This document shows, in pieces, positions 9,691-20,825 of a stretch of DNA of 64,000 nucleotides. The notes below the pieces were generated by a model that saw only the letters and a list, made by a program, of their open reading frames with translations, did no database searches and was not told the origin of the DNA. Position 1 is the first letter of the stretch. Each line of letters begins with the position of its first letter. Source of the DNA: Saussurea involucrata (taxonomy: Eukaryota; Streptophyta; Magnoliopsida; Asterales; Asteraceae); assembly GCA_033807775.1 (NCBI GenBank), contig CM066319.1, forward strand, positions 159,779,983 through 159,843,982, read 5' to 3'. The position numbers and the translations under genes were made by a program.

Positions 9691-12471
9691 ATGGCTCAAA
9701 GAGAGTTTGTTGATGAACACAATGAGATTGCAATGCTTCAGAAGCCGAAGCAATCTGCAGGATTCCATGAAATTGTCGATTTTCTCAGGTCTTCGCATAT
9801 CTCCTATGCACTAACAGTGGCTCCCAAGATATTCATTGAACATCAAAAACAATTTTGGGATAATGCTACTGTGGTGACAGAAAACGGGCAAACGGAGATT
9901 CGAACCAGGGTTTGTGATAAACCCTTGACAGTAACAGAGGAGATTATTCGCATACATCTTCAGTTGAATGATGCTTCAGGTATATCTTCTATTCCTAATG
10001 AAGAACTCTTTTCTACCATACAAAGAATGGGGTATGAAGGCTCTATTGGTATTTTCAAATTTTTCAAGTCAAAATTCTTTTCCCAATGGAGATTTCTTGT
10101 TCATACCCTTATGCACTGCATCTCAAAGAAAACAACTGGATGGAGTGAGTTCAGCAGTACCACTGCTTATGCTCTGGTATGTTTGGCCACTTCCAGAAAG
10201 TTCAATTTCTCCCAAATGATTTTATCTGATCTTGTGTCAAACTTGGAATCCAAAAAGAGCTTTTACATGTATCCAAGGTTTGTGCAAGAAGTTATTAACA
10301 AGGAATTGATGGACTTACCTCAGTTTACTGAGGTATATGTACCCAAATCCCCTAAAGGGAAGGTTTTTTCAAATATGAAAAGACTTCCTAGGGACTCGGA
10401 AGGAGTTGACACACCATTGTTCTCTACAATGATGGTTGTGTCCCACCCCTCTGAAGGTATGGCATCAGGATCAAGGCCCTCATTAGATCATCCCACTGAT
10501 GGCCAAACCCCACCTTCACTCACTATAAATATCCCTCAGCACATACTTCAAAAGCCCACTCCTGTTTTATCCAACAAGTTTCAAAGAAGAAAGGTGCACA
10601 AGGTTCCTTCCCTTGATGTACCTACTCAGAGCCCTAAGCCTTTAAGCCCTCAGTTGGAGCATTCTCCAATTGAGAATATCAACAGGGAAACCACAGGGGT
10701 GTCTCCCAACCCCAAGAAGGTGCTCTCTAAGGAGAAGGATGAGCATATGGGTGCTAAGGCTGCCACTACTTCTGCTAGCACAGAGAAGGACAGTGGTAAC
10801 ATAAATAAAACCTTCCCCATGGCAACTCTAAATGAGAAATCATTAGGAGGACCCAGGTGCCAAGAAACCAAGGGGGCAGTTAGTGCTTCTGCTAGGCAGA
10901 AGGCTTCTGCTAAAACTTCCAAGGATCCCTTAAAGAAGGTAAAAACTTCTAAAAAGGGTGAGGATAGACATAACAAAGAGGAATTGATGGCTACTTCCAG
11001 TGATCCTTTAAAGAAGGTAAACACTTCTAAACAAGGTGAGGATAGATATAACTATGATGAATTGATGGAAACCATTGGAAATGTCAACTTGGATGTTATG
11101 GCACATAAGAAGGAGATTGAGCAACTGAAGGCTGTGGTCACCTACCAACAGTCTCAAATTGAGAAGCTCAAGAAGATGGTCACCAAGTTGTTGCACAGAA
11201 AGAAAAAGGCAAGATTTGTGCTGAAAAGAAGAATTCCAACTGATGATGCTCCCAAAAAGGGGGAGTCAGAGTCAGAATCAGAAGCAGAACTGAATATGAA
11301 GGGTCTACAAGTTGAGGGGGAGACAGTTCAGATGGAGACTGAGATGGAAATTGATAATGCACAGTTTAAGGGGGAGTCCAGTACACAGAATAAGGGGGAG
11401 ACAGAAAAGGTGGAAGAGTTTGTTAAAGAAGCAGAAACTGAAAAGGCAGCAGTAACTGAAGTTCCAAAAGAAGCAGTAACTGAAGTTGAAGAAGAAACTG
11501 TTAATGCTGCTGACTCTAAGCAAGCAGCAGAAACAGTTAATACTGCTCAATCTACAAAGAAAGCAGTAACAGAAACAGAAGCTGAAACAATAACAGAGAA
11601 GCTTACAATAGAAGAAGTGGAGGTTGCAGAGGCTTTAATCAAAGCCAAACATGATACACCTCCAACTGCCAAGAAACAGGAAGAAACTAAGGATGCAAAG
11701 ATAGTTTTCAGCAGAAAGAGAACAAAGTCTGTGGCTACTAAAAAGAAGTGTGTAAAGAAGCAAAGGGTAGAACCTGTTGAGAAACCAGTGGTAGAAGAGA
11801 AAGAAAAGGAAGAAGTTGCCAAGGATGAAGGACAAGGAGATAGTAAGACAGGTCAATCCAGTAATGCACAATCACTTATCAATGAACAATGTGACTTGTA
11901 CATCACTATGGTTGATACTGAACCAATCAAAGTGACTCCATTAGATTCAAAACCTCCTGAAATCAGTCACTGGGATACTTTGATAGATGAGAGAAAGGAG
12001 TATATCAGACTCAAGAGAGCTGATGGGCAGTTTGAAGTCTACAGAACATGGGGACAAGTTATAAGAAGATGCTCAAGATCTGACTTGGAAGAGATGTTCA
12101 AAGTAGGCATGCAGATCTATGGTAACATGTTGACAGAAAGAGGTATGTCTATCACAAAGATGGTGTTAGAATACCTATGCCTAATGTTCAGACCAGAAGT
12201 AGTTCAGCACATAACAGCAAGACCTTTTCAAGCAGTAACCCACTGGATGCTCTATGAAAATTGTGGAGTGTATGTTATATCAATTGACAACACATATCAG
12301 GAGTATTATCTGGTGGATGAAATCTACAAACACTGCATGAAAAGACTGAACGGGATGTTACATGTAAAATTGGTCTGCAACAAAGACTCTGCTATGGGAA
12401 GATTCTTGGTAAGAAGGATTGCAAATCAGAGTCTAGGTTTAAGTCCTGATCTATGCTTATATGATGACTAA
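9691..12471 (+). CDS. VNTA element third ORF (ORF3), 926 aa, function unknown
   Basis: The ATG at 9691 is the first in frame; a GTG further upstream is ignored. Residues about 1-220 form a structured, hydrophobic N-terminal domain (Gln-Phe-Trp-Asp; Gly-Tyr-Glu-Gly; Gln-Trp-Arg-Phe; Tyr-Pro-Arg-Phe). Residues about 240-740 are low-complexity and charged, with a coiled coil at about 469-500 and a Lys/Arg-rich stretch after it. Residues about 765-926 hold a C-terminal module (Lys-Arg-Ala-Asp-Gly; Asp-Leu-Glu-Glu-Met; Cys-Gly-Val-Tyr-Val) shared with Copia A and Copia Z. No signal peptide or clear membrane helix is seen, so I do not call it envelope. Four GGGGGAG polypurine words (11259, 11316, 11370, 11394) are written in its reading frame. 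The frame is fully open. Confidence 0.82.
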   Translation: MAQREFVDEHNEIAMLQKPKQSAGFHEIVDFLRSSHISYALTVAPKIFIEHQKQFWDNATVVTENGQTEIRTRVCDKPLTVTEEIIRIHLQLNDASGISSIPNEELFSTIQRMGYEGSIGIFKFFKSKFFSQWRFLVHTLMHCISKKTTGWSEFSSTTAYALVCLATSRKFNFSQMILSDLVSNLESKKSFYMYPRFVQEVINKELMDLPQFTEVYVPKSPKGKVFSNMKRLPRDSEGVDTPLFSTMMVVSHPSEGMASGSRPSLDHPTDGQTPPSLTINIPQHILQKPTPVLSNKFQRRKVHKVPSLDVPTQSPKPLSPQLEHSPIENINRETTGVSPNPKKVLSKEKDEHMGAKAATTSASTEKDSGNINKTFPMATLNEKSLGGPRCQETKGAVSASARQKASAKTSKDPLKKVKTSKKGEDRHNKEELMATSSDPLKKVNTSKQGEDRYNYDELMETIGNVNLDVMAHKKEIEQLKAVVTYQQSQIEKLKKMVTKLLHRKKKARFVLKRRIPTDDAPKKGESESESEAELNMKGLQVEGETVQMETEMEIDNAQFKGESSTQNKGETEKVEEFVKEAETEKAAVTEVPKEAVTEVEEETVNAADSKQAAETVNTAQSTKKAVTETEAETITEKLTIEEVEVAEALIKAKHDTPPTAKKQEETKDAKIVFSRKRTKSVATKKKCVKKQRVEPVEKPVVEEKEKEEVAKDEGQGDSKTGQSSNAQSLINEQCDLYITMVDTEPIKVTPLDSKPPEISHWDTLIDERKEYIRLKRADGQFEVYRTWGQVIRRCSRSDLEEMFKVGMQIYGNMLTERGMSITKMVLEYLCLMFRPEVVQHITARPFQAVTHWMLYENCGVYVISIDNTYQEYYLVDEIYKHCMKRLNGMLHVKLVCNKDSAMGRFLVRRIANQSLGLSPDLCLYDD

Positions 12472-12518
12472 GTTTTGGTAGCATCATCTGAAGAACTTGA
12501 CTTCTTTTCCTAAAAGTC

Positions 12519-12533
12519 AAGTTAGGGGGAGAT
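12519..12533 (+). other. Polypurine tract
   Basis: AAGTTAGGGGGAGAT lies directly before the 3' LTR and would prime plus-strand DNA synthesis. Four more GGGGGAG words lie about 1.1-1.3 kb upstream inside ORF3, the multiple-PPT pattern known from Sireviruses. Confidence 0.85.
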
Positions 12534-13311
12534 TGTTGGGAACTGAAGATATGCTAAGTATGGTTAGTACTGCCAAGACAATTTTACTACTGCCAGTTCT
12601 TCGTTACTACTGCTAGACAAGGTTACTACTGCTAGTCAAGGTTACTACTGCTAGACAAGGTTACTACTGCTAGACAAGGTTACTACTGCTAGTCAAGGTT
12701 ACTACTGCTAGACAAGGTTACTACTGCTGGGCAAGATTACTACTGCGTATATACGGTTAGTACTGCTAGACCAAATTACTACTGCAAGACATGGTTAGTA
12801 CTGCTGAGGTGAGATACTACTGCTAGAAGACTGTGAAGGTTAATACTGCTGAAGGTCGTTAATGCTGCTAAGGCAAATCATTGTTAATACTGCTGAGTAG
12901 ATATGTATGGTATGAGAAGATAAAGAAGGAAAGCTGAAGATAAGCATGGAAGTATATTTTGAAGATCGTTTTATTCTTAGTAGTTATCTTGTACTTATTC
13001 TGTTATATATATAGATAGCTATTAGGGTTTTAAACAATAGAGAACAGTTTTTTCAAAAAAGTTGTTTAGCCATTCAGAGAGAATTAACCTCAAGATCGTA
13101 GATCCTATTTCTAGAGAAGTAGAAGTCGTCTTGGTGAGACCTGTTCATCAAGATTGAGGTTTGGTGTAAAGCTTGTGAGTAATACAGTTTGATATATACA
13201 GTGTGTTGAATTCTATTGATTGTTCTTTATTTGATTTAGAGTTCTATTCCGCAAGATTCTCTAAATTTTGTTTCTAAGAAGTTTAATTCTTGTTAAGAAT
13301 CGATCCTGACA
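12534..13311 (+). repeat. VNTA element 3' LTR
   Basis: Same 778-bp sequence as the 5' LTR by eye, followed by the TSD AAAAG at 13312-13316. Confidence 0.92.
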
Positions 13312-13316
13312 AAAAG

Positions 13317-13540
13317 TAACATAATGGACTTTTTTCTGACACAAAGTCCTTAAGCAAGGATACAGAAAAAGCATATGCCTTGAACAACCACTGTCCAAAT
13401 ACCATATTTGAGTATGACTTGGTGCCTTTTGCATGGGAATCTGAGCATTTGCTAGAGATAAGATCAATTGGAGAGTTGTCAGGTCTTAATATGTCTGATG
13501 ACGTAAGTTTAGAGAGAATATTCATAAAACACAAATTGTC
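13317..13540 (-). pseudogene. Copia W protease fragment, upstream part
   Basis: The minus strand encodes Trp-Tyr-Leu-Asp-Ser-Gly-Cys-Ser-Arg-His-Met, the Copia aspartic protease active site with intact Asp-Ser-Gly. Leu-Lys-Asp-Phe-Val follows and continues across the VNTA insertion into 5934-5636. Two frames are mixed, so small indels are present. Sequence right of about 13540 is not recognisable as Copia W gag. Confidence 0.75.
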
Positions 13541-13844
13541 GTTTTCTTAAAATAATTTATTTGGTATTTCTAGACATGTCCTTCAGCTGTTAAATCAAAA
13601 TAAGAAGGTTGTTTTAAAATAAGAATCTATGGAATTTCGATAACATTACGAGAGGAAAAGTCTTGAAGAGCGATCAAGGTAAATGGAGAAGGGTATGGTC
13701 AGATCCGATGGAGTCGTCGGATTGGGCGAAGTAATCTTCATTTTTTAGAGCACATAATAAGAGGGATAGAGGTTTTCTGTTGAACATTATATAAGACATC
13801 TTAGATCTTGTTTATCAGAATAAACAAACGGCCCTAATAGCACT
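13541..13844. other. Unassigned AT-rich DNA
   Basis: I see no gene, repeat or recognisable element in these 300 bases. They separate the Copia W fragment from the LTR that starts at 13845 and may be eroded Copia W or host DNA. Confidence 0.3.
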
Positions 13845-15075
13845 TGTTGGTCCTCGACCATATTGACTTTCACAGAAAGTGTTTGTAGAAGGTGTGTATG
13901 TGTATGGGGGGGGGGGGGGGGGGTTGAATACAAACACAGAAAAATTGCTATTTTTAATTTTAGTTTATTTCAAACGTAAACTTACAAATATGTTGCGGAA
14001 ACTAGAAGGCAAGACCTTTATCCTAAACTATCTGAGGGTGACAAATTACACACTAAAAGAGAGAAGAAGAAGGTTCGATTTCAAATCTGAGACACTAAGG
14101 TAGCTCTCAGATATTCACTCCAGATTTACTTTGAAGCAATCACATAGATGTTTTTTCAAAATAGGTGATTTGTAGGTTAACATAATGTAGACCTTTTATA
14201 GCGATCAATGCATTAAATGCTCTCCTTCAACTTTAATACGTGTCTTCGTCGGATTTGATGATCTATGCATGCTTGTACTTTTTACTTTAGCCTTTTGAGT
14301 TGATGTAGACACTTGTTAACCCCTCTCATCTCTTCGTATGTAGAGGGAATAGTAAAGTACGACTAGCATTAATAGAATAATGTTTAAAACATACTTTGGT
14401 TGACATGCTTTTGCATGTTCCAATACTAGGATAGGATTCGGGGATAGTTGGTGAAACAAACTTGCTGGATAAGTTTGTACTTCGAAATCCGGCTTTCCAG
14501 TTGTAATATTTGTCAGACAACAAACTGACTGTATCTTGAACTGGTCTTTTTTTTGGCTAGATGACAAACCAATCCGCTTTGGTGACAAACTATCCACTCT
14601 TCAAGTGATATTCGACTTTGCTTAAGGCCTTTTGCTTTTGGATGAATTAAGACACTTATAAGATTTTTACAAGTAAAAATCCTATTTTGTTTATTCTATT
14701 GTATAAGCTATACAACAGTTTCAGTTATAGACGAGTATGTGAGATAGGCTATTTTAGATATTTAAATGCTTGGAATAATTCAAAGGAGTATGTTAGTACG
14801 ATGTGGATGGCAATCCGATGGTTGTAAGGAGGCTTCCATCGGATCGTATCCATTATTCACAAGTATTCAATTCCATGGGTTTATAAGTTCATTGAGTTAA
14901 GGAATGGATCTATTTTAAGTATTCATCGGATTAAAAACCTTAATTCTTGTGAAATCCGATATGTGAAGTTGTATCAGATTATACCTATTTTTTGACAAAG
15001 AATATAGATTTATTTCTAAGTGATTGTACGTCAAATGTCCATGTATTATATACAACTCCGATGTTGAGGCTACCA
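13845..15075 (-). mobile_element. Probable 3' LTR of a minus-strand Copia element
   Basis: Plus-strand TGTTGGTCCTCGACC at 13845 and ..GAGGCTACCA at 15075 give TG...CA ends. Directly right of it, ATCTCCCTCTTTT is, on the minus strand, a polypurine tract (AAAAGAGGGAGAT) leading into the LTR. About 120 bp of the presumed internal region remain before hAT-3 begins at 15194. The unit contains an 18-base G run (13906-13923) and GGTTGAATAC beside it. No second LTR copy is in the window, so the call is tentative. Confidence 0.45.
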
Positions 15076-15193
15076 ATCTCCCTCTTTTGTATATAATACA
15101 AATAGATGTCTTTTTTACGGTAAATACTTAGAAATAAAAATGGTACTGAAACCCAAAAAGAATATGGAATTTGAACACATAGTTTCTTTTGAT

Positions 15194-15562
15194 TAGGGGT
15201 GTGCATCGGGCGGGTCCGACGGGTTCGAGTGGACAAACTAAAAACCTTATCGGATTTCAGATATGGAAATCAAGACCCGAATTTTAGTTTCATATTTCGG
15301 ATTGTTTCGATCGGGTTCGGGTTGGTCAGGTTTCGAATTAATGTCGGTCGGGTTCGAGTATTATTATAATGCAAAAAAGTATATATATAAATTCAATCGA
15401 TTTTGAAATTAAATTTAATCGATTAAGAGATTAGTGAAATTGATAGTAAGTTTAGAAATCAGATATTCGACCAATTAAAATTTACGATTTTAAAAATATA
15501 GTTAGATAAATAAGTATATTTATATAATATTAAAAATATATATGTATATTATTTCGGGTTTC
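15194..15562. mobile_element. hAT-3 terminal fragment
   Basis: TAGGGGTGTGCATCGGGCGG at 15194 is a typical plant hAT terminus, followed by subterminal CGGGTTCGGG and GGTCGGG words and an AT-rich stretch. It is cut at 15563 by the chromovirus LTR. No transposase or opposite end is visible in the window. Confidence 0.6.
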
Positions 15563-17400
15563 GGTAACACCCGCACTTTTGCAACCGTTAAGCCCCGTTA
15601 TTATTAAGGATTATTGGGTTAGTTAACCTTGGTACTAATTAATCGTGAAAGTATTCATATACGTATATCGTTGCTCTAGCCTTTCAGCACGCATGCAAGT
15701 CGTTCGGGTTTGTTTTAAGTGTTGGGGCTTGCGGTACAGGTCATGTGAGAGTGACATGCGAGAGTGCCACTGGGCACAATCGCCAACATTGTACTGAGAG
15801 TGGATAGGGGTTGAGCGAGAGTGCCATCAGGGCACAATCGCATGGCATAATCGCGAGTTTTGTACCGAGAGATTTGGGGCTAGCTGCGATAGTGACCGGC
15901 GACCTTGACACATGGCACAATCGCCGTGTCATAGTCGCCTACGAGGTATGTGGATATAAAAACTCTTGTCCGATTTTCAGCCGCTTTTGACCAAAATGAG
16001 ATTCGTGTTTGTTTGGAGAACTCCTTTGGACGATTTTCTCCTCCATTTGGCCTCTCTCTTCATTTATTGAGCTAGGGTTTCCTTGGTTGCTTTTATTTCA
16101 CTTCAAGAAGCATCTAGGGTACATTTAAGAGCTTTCACTCTTGCTTGGAAGCTATAACCTCAAGTGTCCTTCTCCAACTTCTAAGGTTTCATCTACTTTT
16201 CTAGTTTTGGCTTAAAAACCTAGATTGTGAGTTCCTAAACCTTTGATAACATTAAATACAAGTCTTTTATTAGTTTCTCATCTTATTCACTAACATTTTA
16301 TTGAAAAGCTTCACATTTGTGGTATTAAGCTCATATCATTACATTTTGGAGATAAGGTGCTTAATGGAGAAGAAAAGGGTTATGAGGAAGTATATTGTGC
16401 ATGAGACTTTCATTTTACATGATGTTATCTATTTTAAGAATATTATGTCTTAACTAGGGTTTTGAGCTTAAAGACTTGGCATAAGGCTTAATGAGAACAT
16501 GCTTAGCTTAATGATGATATGTTGTCTTAAAATGGGTGTTGCTACATGTATTGATACATTTAATGCTATAACTCATGTTTATACATGTATATGTATGAGG
16601 ATATGCTTTGGAAGTATATATATATATATATATATATGAAGTTTATGTGCTTAATGAGCTTGTAAACGTGGTTTTAAGATTACCATGTGGAAATACACGT
16701 TATTGGGATGGTTGGACCATGTCTTGATGGAATGTTATACATTGGTGTATATGTACTACTTGGAGTAGTTGTTTAATGGTATTGACACTTTGGATGAATC
16801 ATTAAGTAGGCACTAGGAGGATATAGTCTTGGACACCACCTTAGAGGTATGTGCCTAGATCTCCGCCTTTGGGGTAATGCCTTAGAGGTAATCCTCAGTG
16901 TGCCGGGCCTTAAGGTGGTAGACAGTAAGGTATATCGTCTCTTGCGGTGTAACTTGATTGGTGTTTGGGTCTCCCTTATTGATTCCAATGGTGAAAGACC
17001 ATTTGTATGAATCGTGCTTATGAAATGTTGCGTGCTATATTATTTGTTCATCTCACTAGGCTTTTCGGCCTAACACTTGTTTGGTGTTTAATGTGTGTCT
17101 CAGATTCTAGCGGAGCAACCTCTAAGAAAGTTTAGGCGGGAGCATGTGAGCTTAGGGATACACTTTTGGGTTGCCGGTGTTAGAAGACTTAATCGTACTA
17201 GAGATGACAGCCCTTTTGTAATCTTATTTCTACTTCAAAAGAATAGATTAGTTGGTTGTCATTTACTTTCCGATATTATACATTTGTATTTAAACAAGCA
17301 ATTGTATTTTCCCCTTTTTGGGAAGCTCGTGCTATGGCATTATATACCGCTCTTCTGTTTTATGGAAGTTTTTGTTTACCCCTATTTTTAGGGTGTTTCA
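15563..17400 (+). repeat. Chromovirus 5' LTR, 1838 bp
   Basis: Starts GGTAACACCCGC (expected TGTAACACCC, first T changed) and ends AGGGTGTTTCA just before the primer site. Around 15740-15950 it repeats the word GGCACAATCGC with variants, and 16614-16637 is an (AT)n run. No coding frame is seen. The partner LTR is missing from the window. Confidence 0.75.
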
Positions 17401-17402
17401 AG

Positions 17403-17415
17403 TTGGTATCAGAGC
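17403..17415 (+). other. Primer binding site of the chromovirus
   Basis: TTGGTATCAGAGC, tRNA-Met type, two bases after the LTR end. The leader to 17722 shows no gene. Confidence 0.8.
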
Positions 17416-17722
17416 TCTAGTTTAAGCGAACTAGGTGATGACTGTAGCATACGTAGACTTAAGCTAAACCACCAATGCTGGGTAAACGTCATAGGATGGG
17501 AGAGCGTTAGGACTTACGGAATTACGTTTGTTGAAAATTATGATGACGGTAACGAGGATTCTTGTGTATAACATGTTCATAATTTCATTTAGCTAATGCT
17601 ATTATGAATGTGTTGTTACGTAAGCGTGCTTGAATTGCTCTTATTGTGATGATTGATGAATGTACTAGTACGTGACTTTAGTCTGCCTCTTATCTTTATT
17701 CTCGCATGTTTGAAAGACTGAA

Positions 17723-18600
17723 ATGGTAAATACGAGGAGTAGACCTCAAGCATCACCAAAAGGTCACGCCGTAACCGAGTCTACGACCGACCAACCAAAT
17801 AATGAAATGGCAGATGTAATCCCTCAAATACCGCTGCTCTTACGAGGAGGGGTGGAACGCGTGCCAAGAACCAACATAGCCACTTCCAACCCCATAATGG
17901 ACGAGGTTACTCTCGAAACTCGGTTAAGGGACAGCATGATGCAAGCCATGAACTCGGCCATGGCTTAATAACAAGAAACGTTTATGAAGTTACTAGAGGA
18001 TCGGGACAATAGTCACCGACACCCGAGACGGTGGCGGAGAACGTCGTGAATGGGTCAGGAGGTCTTGTGAATGGGGTTGGTACTAAAGATCAAGCGATCG
18101 CGCGAGACAAGAGAAAGGAGAGGGGGTGCTCGTATAAGAGTCAAGTTTGCTTCTCATTCGCTCAAGGGCGACGCGCTTACTTGGTGGAATCTCACCCGTT
18201 CCTCTGTCACACCCGAAGTGTTGGCCAAACGTTCGTAGCCAACATTTAAGAAGAAGATCCTTGACAAGTACTGCAGCGAAAGAGCTCTAGACAAGATAGA
18301 AGAAGAGTTACGAAGTTTGAAGAAGGGGAGTATGTTCATCGTCGAGTACTCAAAGTTATTTCTCGAGAAGTTAAGTTTGGTGGAGCACGTGGCTCCCGAT
18401 GAGAAGATGAAGATAAAGGCATACCACCGGGGTTTGCCAGCTGAAATGAAGACGACCGTGAGAAACGCCAAGGTGTCGACATTGGAGGAGACGATCGAAG
18501 AATCACTGTTGGTGGAGGATGATTTGGCCCAAGGAAAGTTGGAGTGTGGGCAGGTTGGTGAGAAGAGGAAATAAGTAGGGTCATCTGGACCCGTTCGCCA
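17723..18600 (+). pseudogene. gag: Chromovirus gag, broken
   Basis: Begins Met-Val-Asn-Thr-Arg-Ser, the usual start of Tekay-type Gag, but stops after 81 codons at 17966. Later parts reappear in another frame at 18317-18574 (Tyr-Ser-Lys-Leu-Phe; Gly-Leu-Pro-Ala-Glu-Met), the capsid region. At least one stop and one frameshift separate them. Zinc knuckles follow in the next entry. Confidence 0.75.
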
Positions 18601-20570
18601 TTCCAAACCATTTTCCGAAAATAGATTTGGGGATGCTCGTCGTAACGCAAGGTGGTGTCACAAGTGCAAGAATATGCATGTTGGCCTGTGTAACTCAGGA
18701 TAGCACTCGGGTTCGCCCGAGTGTTTCAAGTGTGGAAAAGAGGTCATCTTAGCCGGGATTGCCCCATGAGGGGACCAGTTTGTTTTGAGTGCCATGAACC
18801 GGGGCACGTGAAGAGGGATTGCCCAAAGCTTGTGGGGGGCAATCGAGGGGTTTCAAGTGGATCGACATCAAGATGGGAGAATCCGCCGAAGACACCGAGT
18901 AGAGCCTTTCAGATAACCGCCAATGAGGCAAGGAAGACCGCCGATGTGGTGTTGGGTACGTTTCTTATAAACTTCTTGCCTGCTCGTGTATTGTTTGATT
19001 CTGGTGCAAATCGCTCTTTTGTGTCGAGTTCTTTCTGTAAGCAATTTTTTACTCCCATTAGTACTCTTTCCGATGCCATGGTCGTAGAAGTGTCCAATGG
19101 AGAGCAAGTGTTAATTTTACAATGCTATAATGGATGCACCTTGGAGATCGATGAGAATTCCTTTGAGGTGGACCTACTACCTATGGTCATAGGTGGTTTT
19201 GACGTGGTAATAGGCATGGCTTGGTTGAGCAAAAATAAGGATGACATCTTTTGCTCCAAAAAGATGATCCGTTTGCCTTCAACGAACGGTGGAATGGTTA
19301 CCATATACGGGGAGAAAGGGGATAGAAGTACCTCTATCATTTTGTCGTTAAAAGCTCAAAACTTTCTAGCAAATGGATGTTCATCGTATTTGGCATACAT
19401 AGTGGATGCAAAGCTTGAGAAGAAGGAGATTGTGGATGTGGAGGTAGTAAGAGAGTATTCGAACGTCTTTCTGGAAGACCTACCCGGGTTACCCCCGGAG
19501 CATCAAGTGGAGTTTCACATCGACCTTACACCGGGAGCGGCCCCGATAGCCCGTGCTCCCTACCGGTTAGCTCTGACGGAGATGCAAGAGATGATGGCAC
19601 AACTCCAAGAACTTCTAGAGAAGGGGTTCATAAGGCCAAACTCGTCGCCGTGGGGAGCTCCGGTCTTGTTTGTAAAGAAGAAGGACGGATCTATGCGGAT
19701 GTGCATAGATTACCGAGAATTGAATAAGGTCACGGAAAAGAACAAGTATCCCCTTCCCCGAATTGATGACCTTTTCGACCTATATGAAGGAGCGGGATGT
19801 TTCTTCAAGATCGATCTACGGTCCGGGTACCACCAAGTTAGAGTAAAGGAAGATGACATTGCAAAGACGGCCTTTAGGACAAGGTATGGACACTACCAGT
19901 TTTTAGTGATGCCGTTTGGTTTGACAAATGCCCCGACCGTGTTTATGGATTTGATGAATCGTGTGTGCCGTCCTTTCTTAGACAAATCGGTCATTGTCTT
20001 CCTAGTTGATATCTTGATCTACTCGAGAGACGAGATCGAGCAAGGTAAACACTTGAGAGAAGTGTTAGCGATACTTCGCAAGGAGAAATTGTTCGCTAAG
20101 TTCTCCAAATGTAAATTTTGGTTACGCGAAGTTTAATTCTTGGGGCACGTGGTGTCAAAAGATGGGGTGAAGGTGGATTTGGCAAAGATCGAGGCAATGA
20201 TGACTTGGGAACCGCTAACAAGTCCGACGGAGATTAGGAGCTTCTTGGGTTTGGCCGGATACTATAGAAGATTCGTTCAAGATTTTTCGAAGATCGTTTC
20301 GCCGCTCACTTCCTTGACGAGGAAGAATGTTAAGTTCTTATGTACCGAAACGCAAGAGAAAGCCTTTAGAACTCTCAAAAAGAAGTTGTGTGAGGCACCA
20401 ATTCTATCTCTACCCGACGGAACGGATGACTTCGTGGTGTATAGCGACGCTTCAAAGATGGGTCTTGGTTGTGTATTGATGCAACGAGGTAAAGTAATAC
20501 CGTGTGATTCACGTTAACTCAAGGAGCATGAGGAGAACTACCCAACACACGACTTGGAGCTAGCGGTAGT
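18601..20570 (+). pseudogene. pol: Chromovirus gag-pol: zinc knuckles, protease, RT, RNase H start
   Basis: Two CCHC knuckles lie near 18725-18830, the first frameshifted. Protease shows Leu-Phe-Asp-Ser-Gly-Ala near 18993-19010. RT spans about 19500-20140 with Lys-Lys-Lys-Asp-Gly-Ser, Cys-Ile-Asp-Tyr-Arg-Glu-Leu-Asn and Met-Pro-Phe-Gly-Leu-Thr-Asn-Ala. The catalytic Phe-Ile-Asp-Asp box reads Phe-Leu-Val-Asp near 20000, so one catalytic Asp is lost. Stops TAA at 20134 and 20515 both replace a Gln codon expected from the family (CAA to TAA). RNase H (Val-Tyr-Ser-Asp-Ala-Ser) is cut at 20570 by hAT-2. Inactive. Confidence 0.88.
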
Positions 20571-20825
20571 TAGGGGTGAGCAGCGAAACTGGGTACCCGT
20601 CTTTGGAACCGAAACCGCTCCGAAACTGCCGGTTCCGGAACCGGAATCGATGTGATTGGTTCTGGTTCTGGTTCCTAAAATACGGAACCGATCAAGACTG
20701 GTTCCGGTTCTCATTTTTTTGGAACCGTTACCCGCTGGGTACCCGCCGGGACAAGTTCCGGGACCGGGTACCCGGCCCTGCTGGTACCCAGAATCGAAAC
20801 CGACGGGTACCCGGTGTATTTTAAC
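20571..20825 (+). repeat. hAT-2 5' terminal and subterminal repeats
   Basis: After the terminal repeat come many copies of GGTTCCGG, GGAACCG and GGGTACCCG in both orientations, ending near 20815. The same words occur inverted at the other end (37330-37470). Such clusters serve as transposase binding sites in hAT elements generally; here that is inference. Short frames in this stretch (20576-20874) only translate the repeats. Confidence 0.75.

Larger units (their letters stand above)
5935..13311 (+). mobile_element. VNTA element: young, pol-less Sirevirus-like Copia retrotransposon
   Basis: The 7377-bp element has two 778-bp LTRs (5935-6712, 12534-13311) that I found identical on reading, TG...CA ends, a 5-bp TSD AAAAG (5930-5934, 13312-13316), a primer site and a polypurine tract. 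It has two long open genes, gag and ORF3. The usual protease-integrase-RT-RNase H block is absent; its place is taken by a repeat array and a TATA box. Mobilisation must therefore have used pol from a relative. Named here for the Val-Asn-Thr-Ala repeats of its gag tail. Confidence 0.9.

Noticed and set aside
9691..12471. Envelope protein for ORF3, hence an endogenous retrovirus
   Set aside because: No signal peptide, furin-type site or membrane anchor is visible in VNTA or Copia A ORF3; position after pol is the only support.
13906..13923. 18-base G run as a quadruplex control site
   Set aside because: A single homopolymer inside a probable LTR; could be slippage or sequencing artefact, and no flanking signal supports a role.
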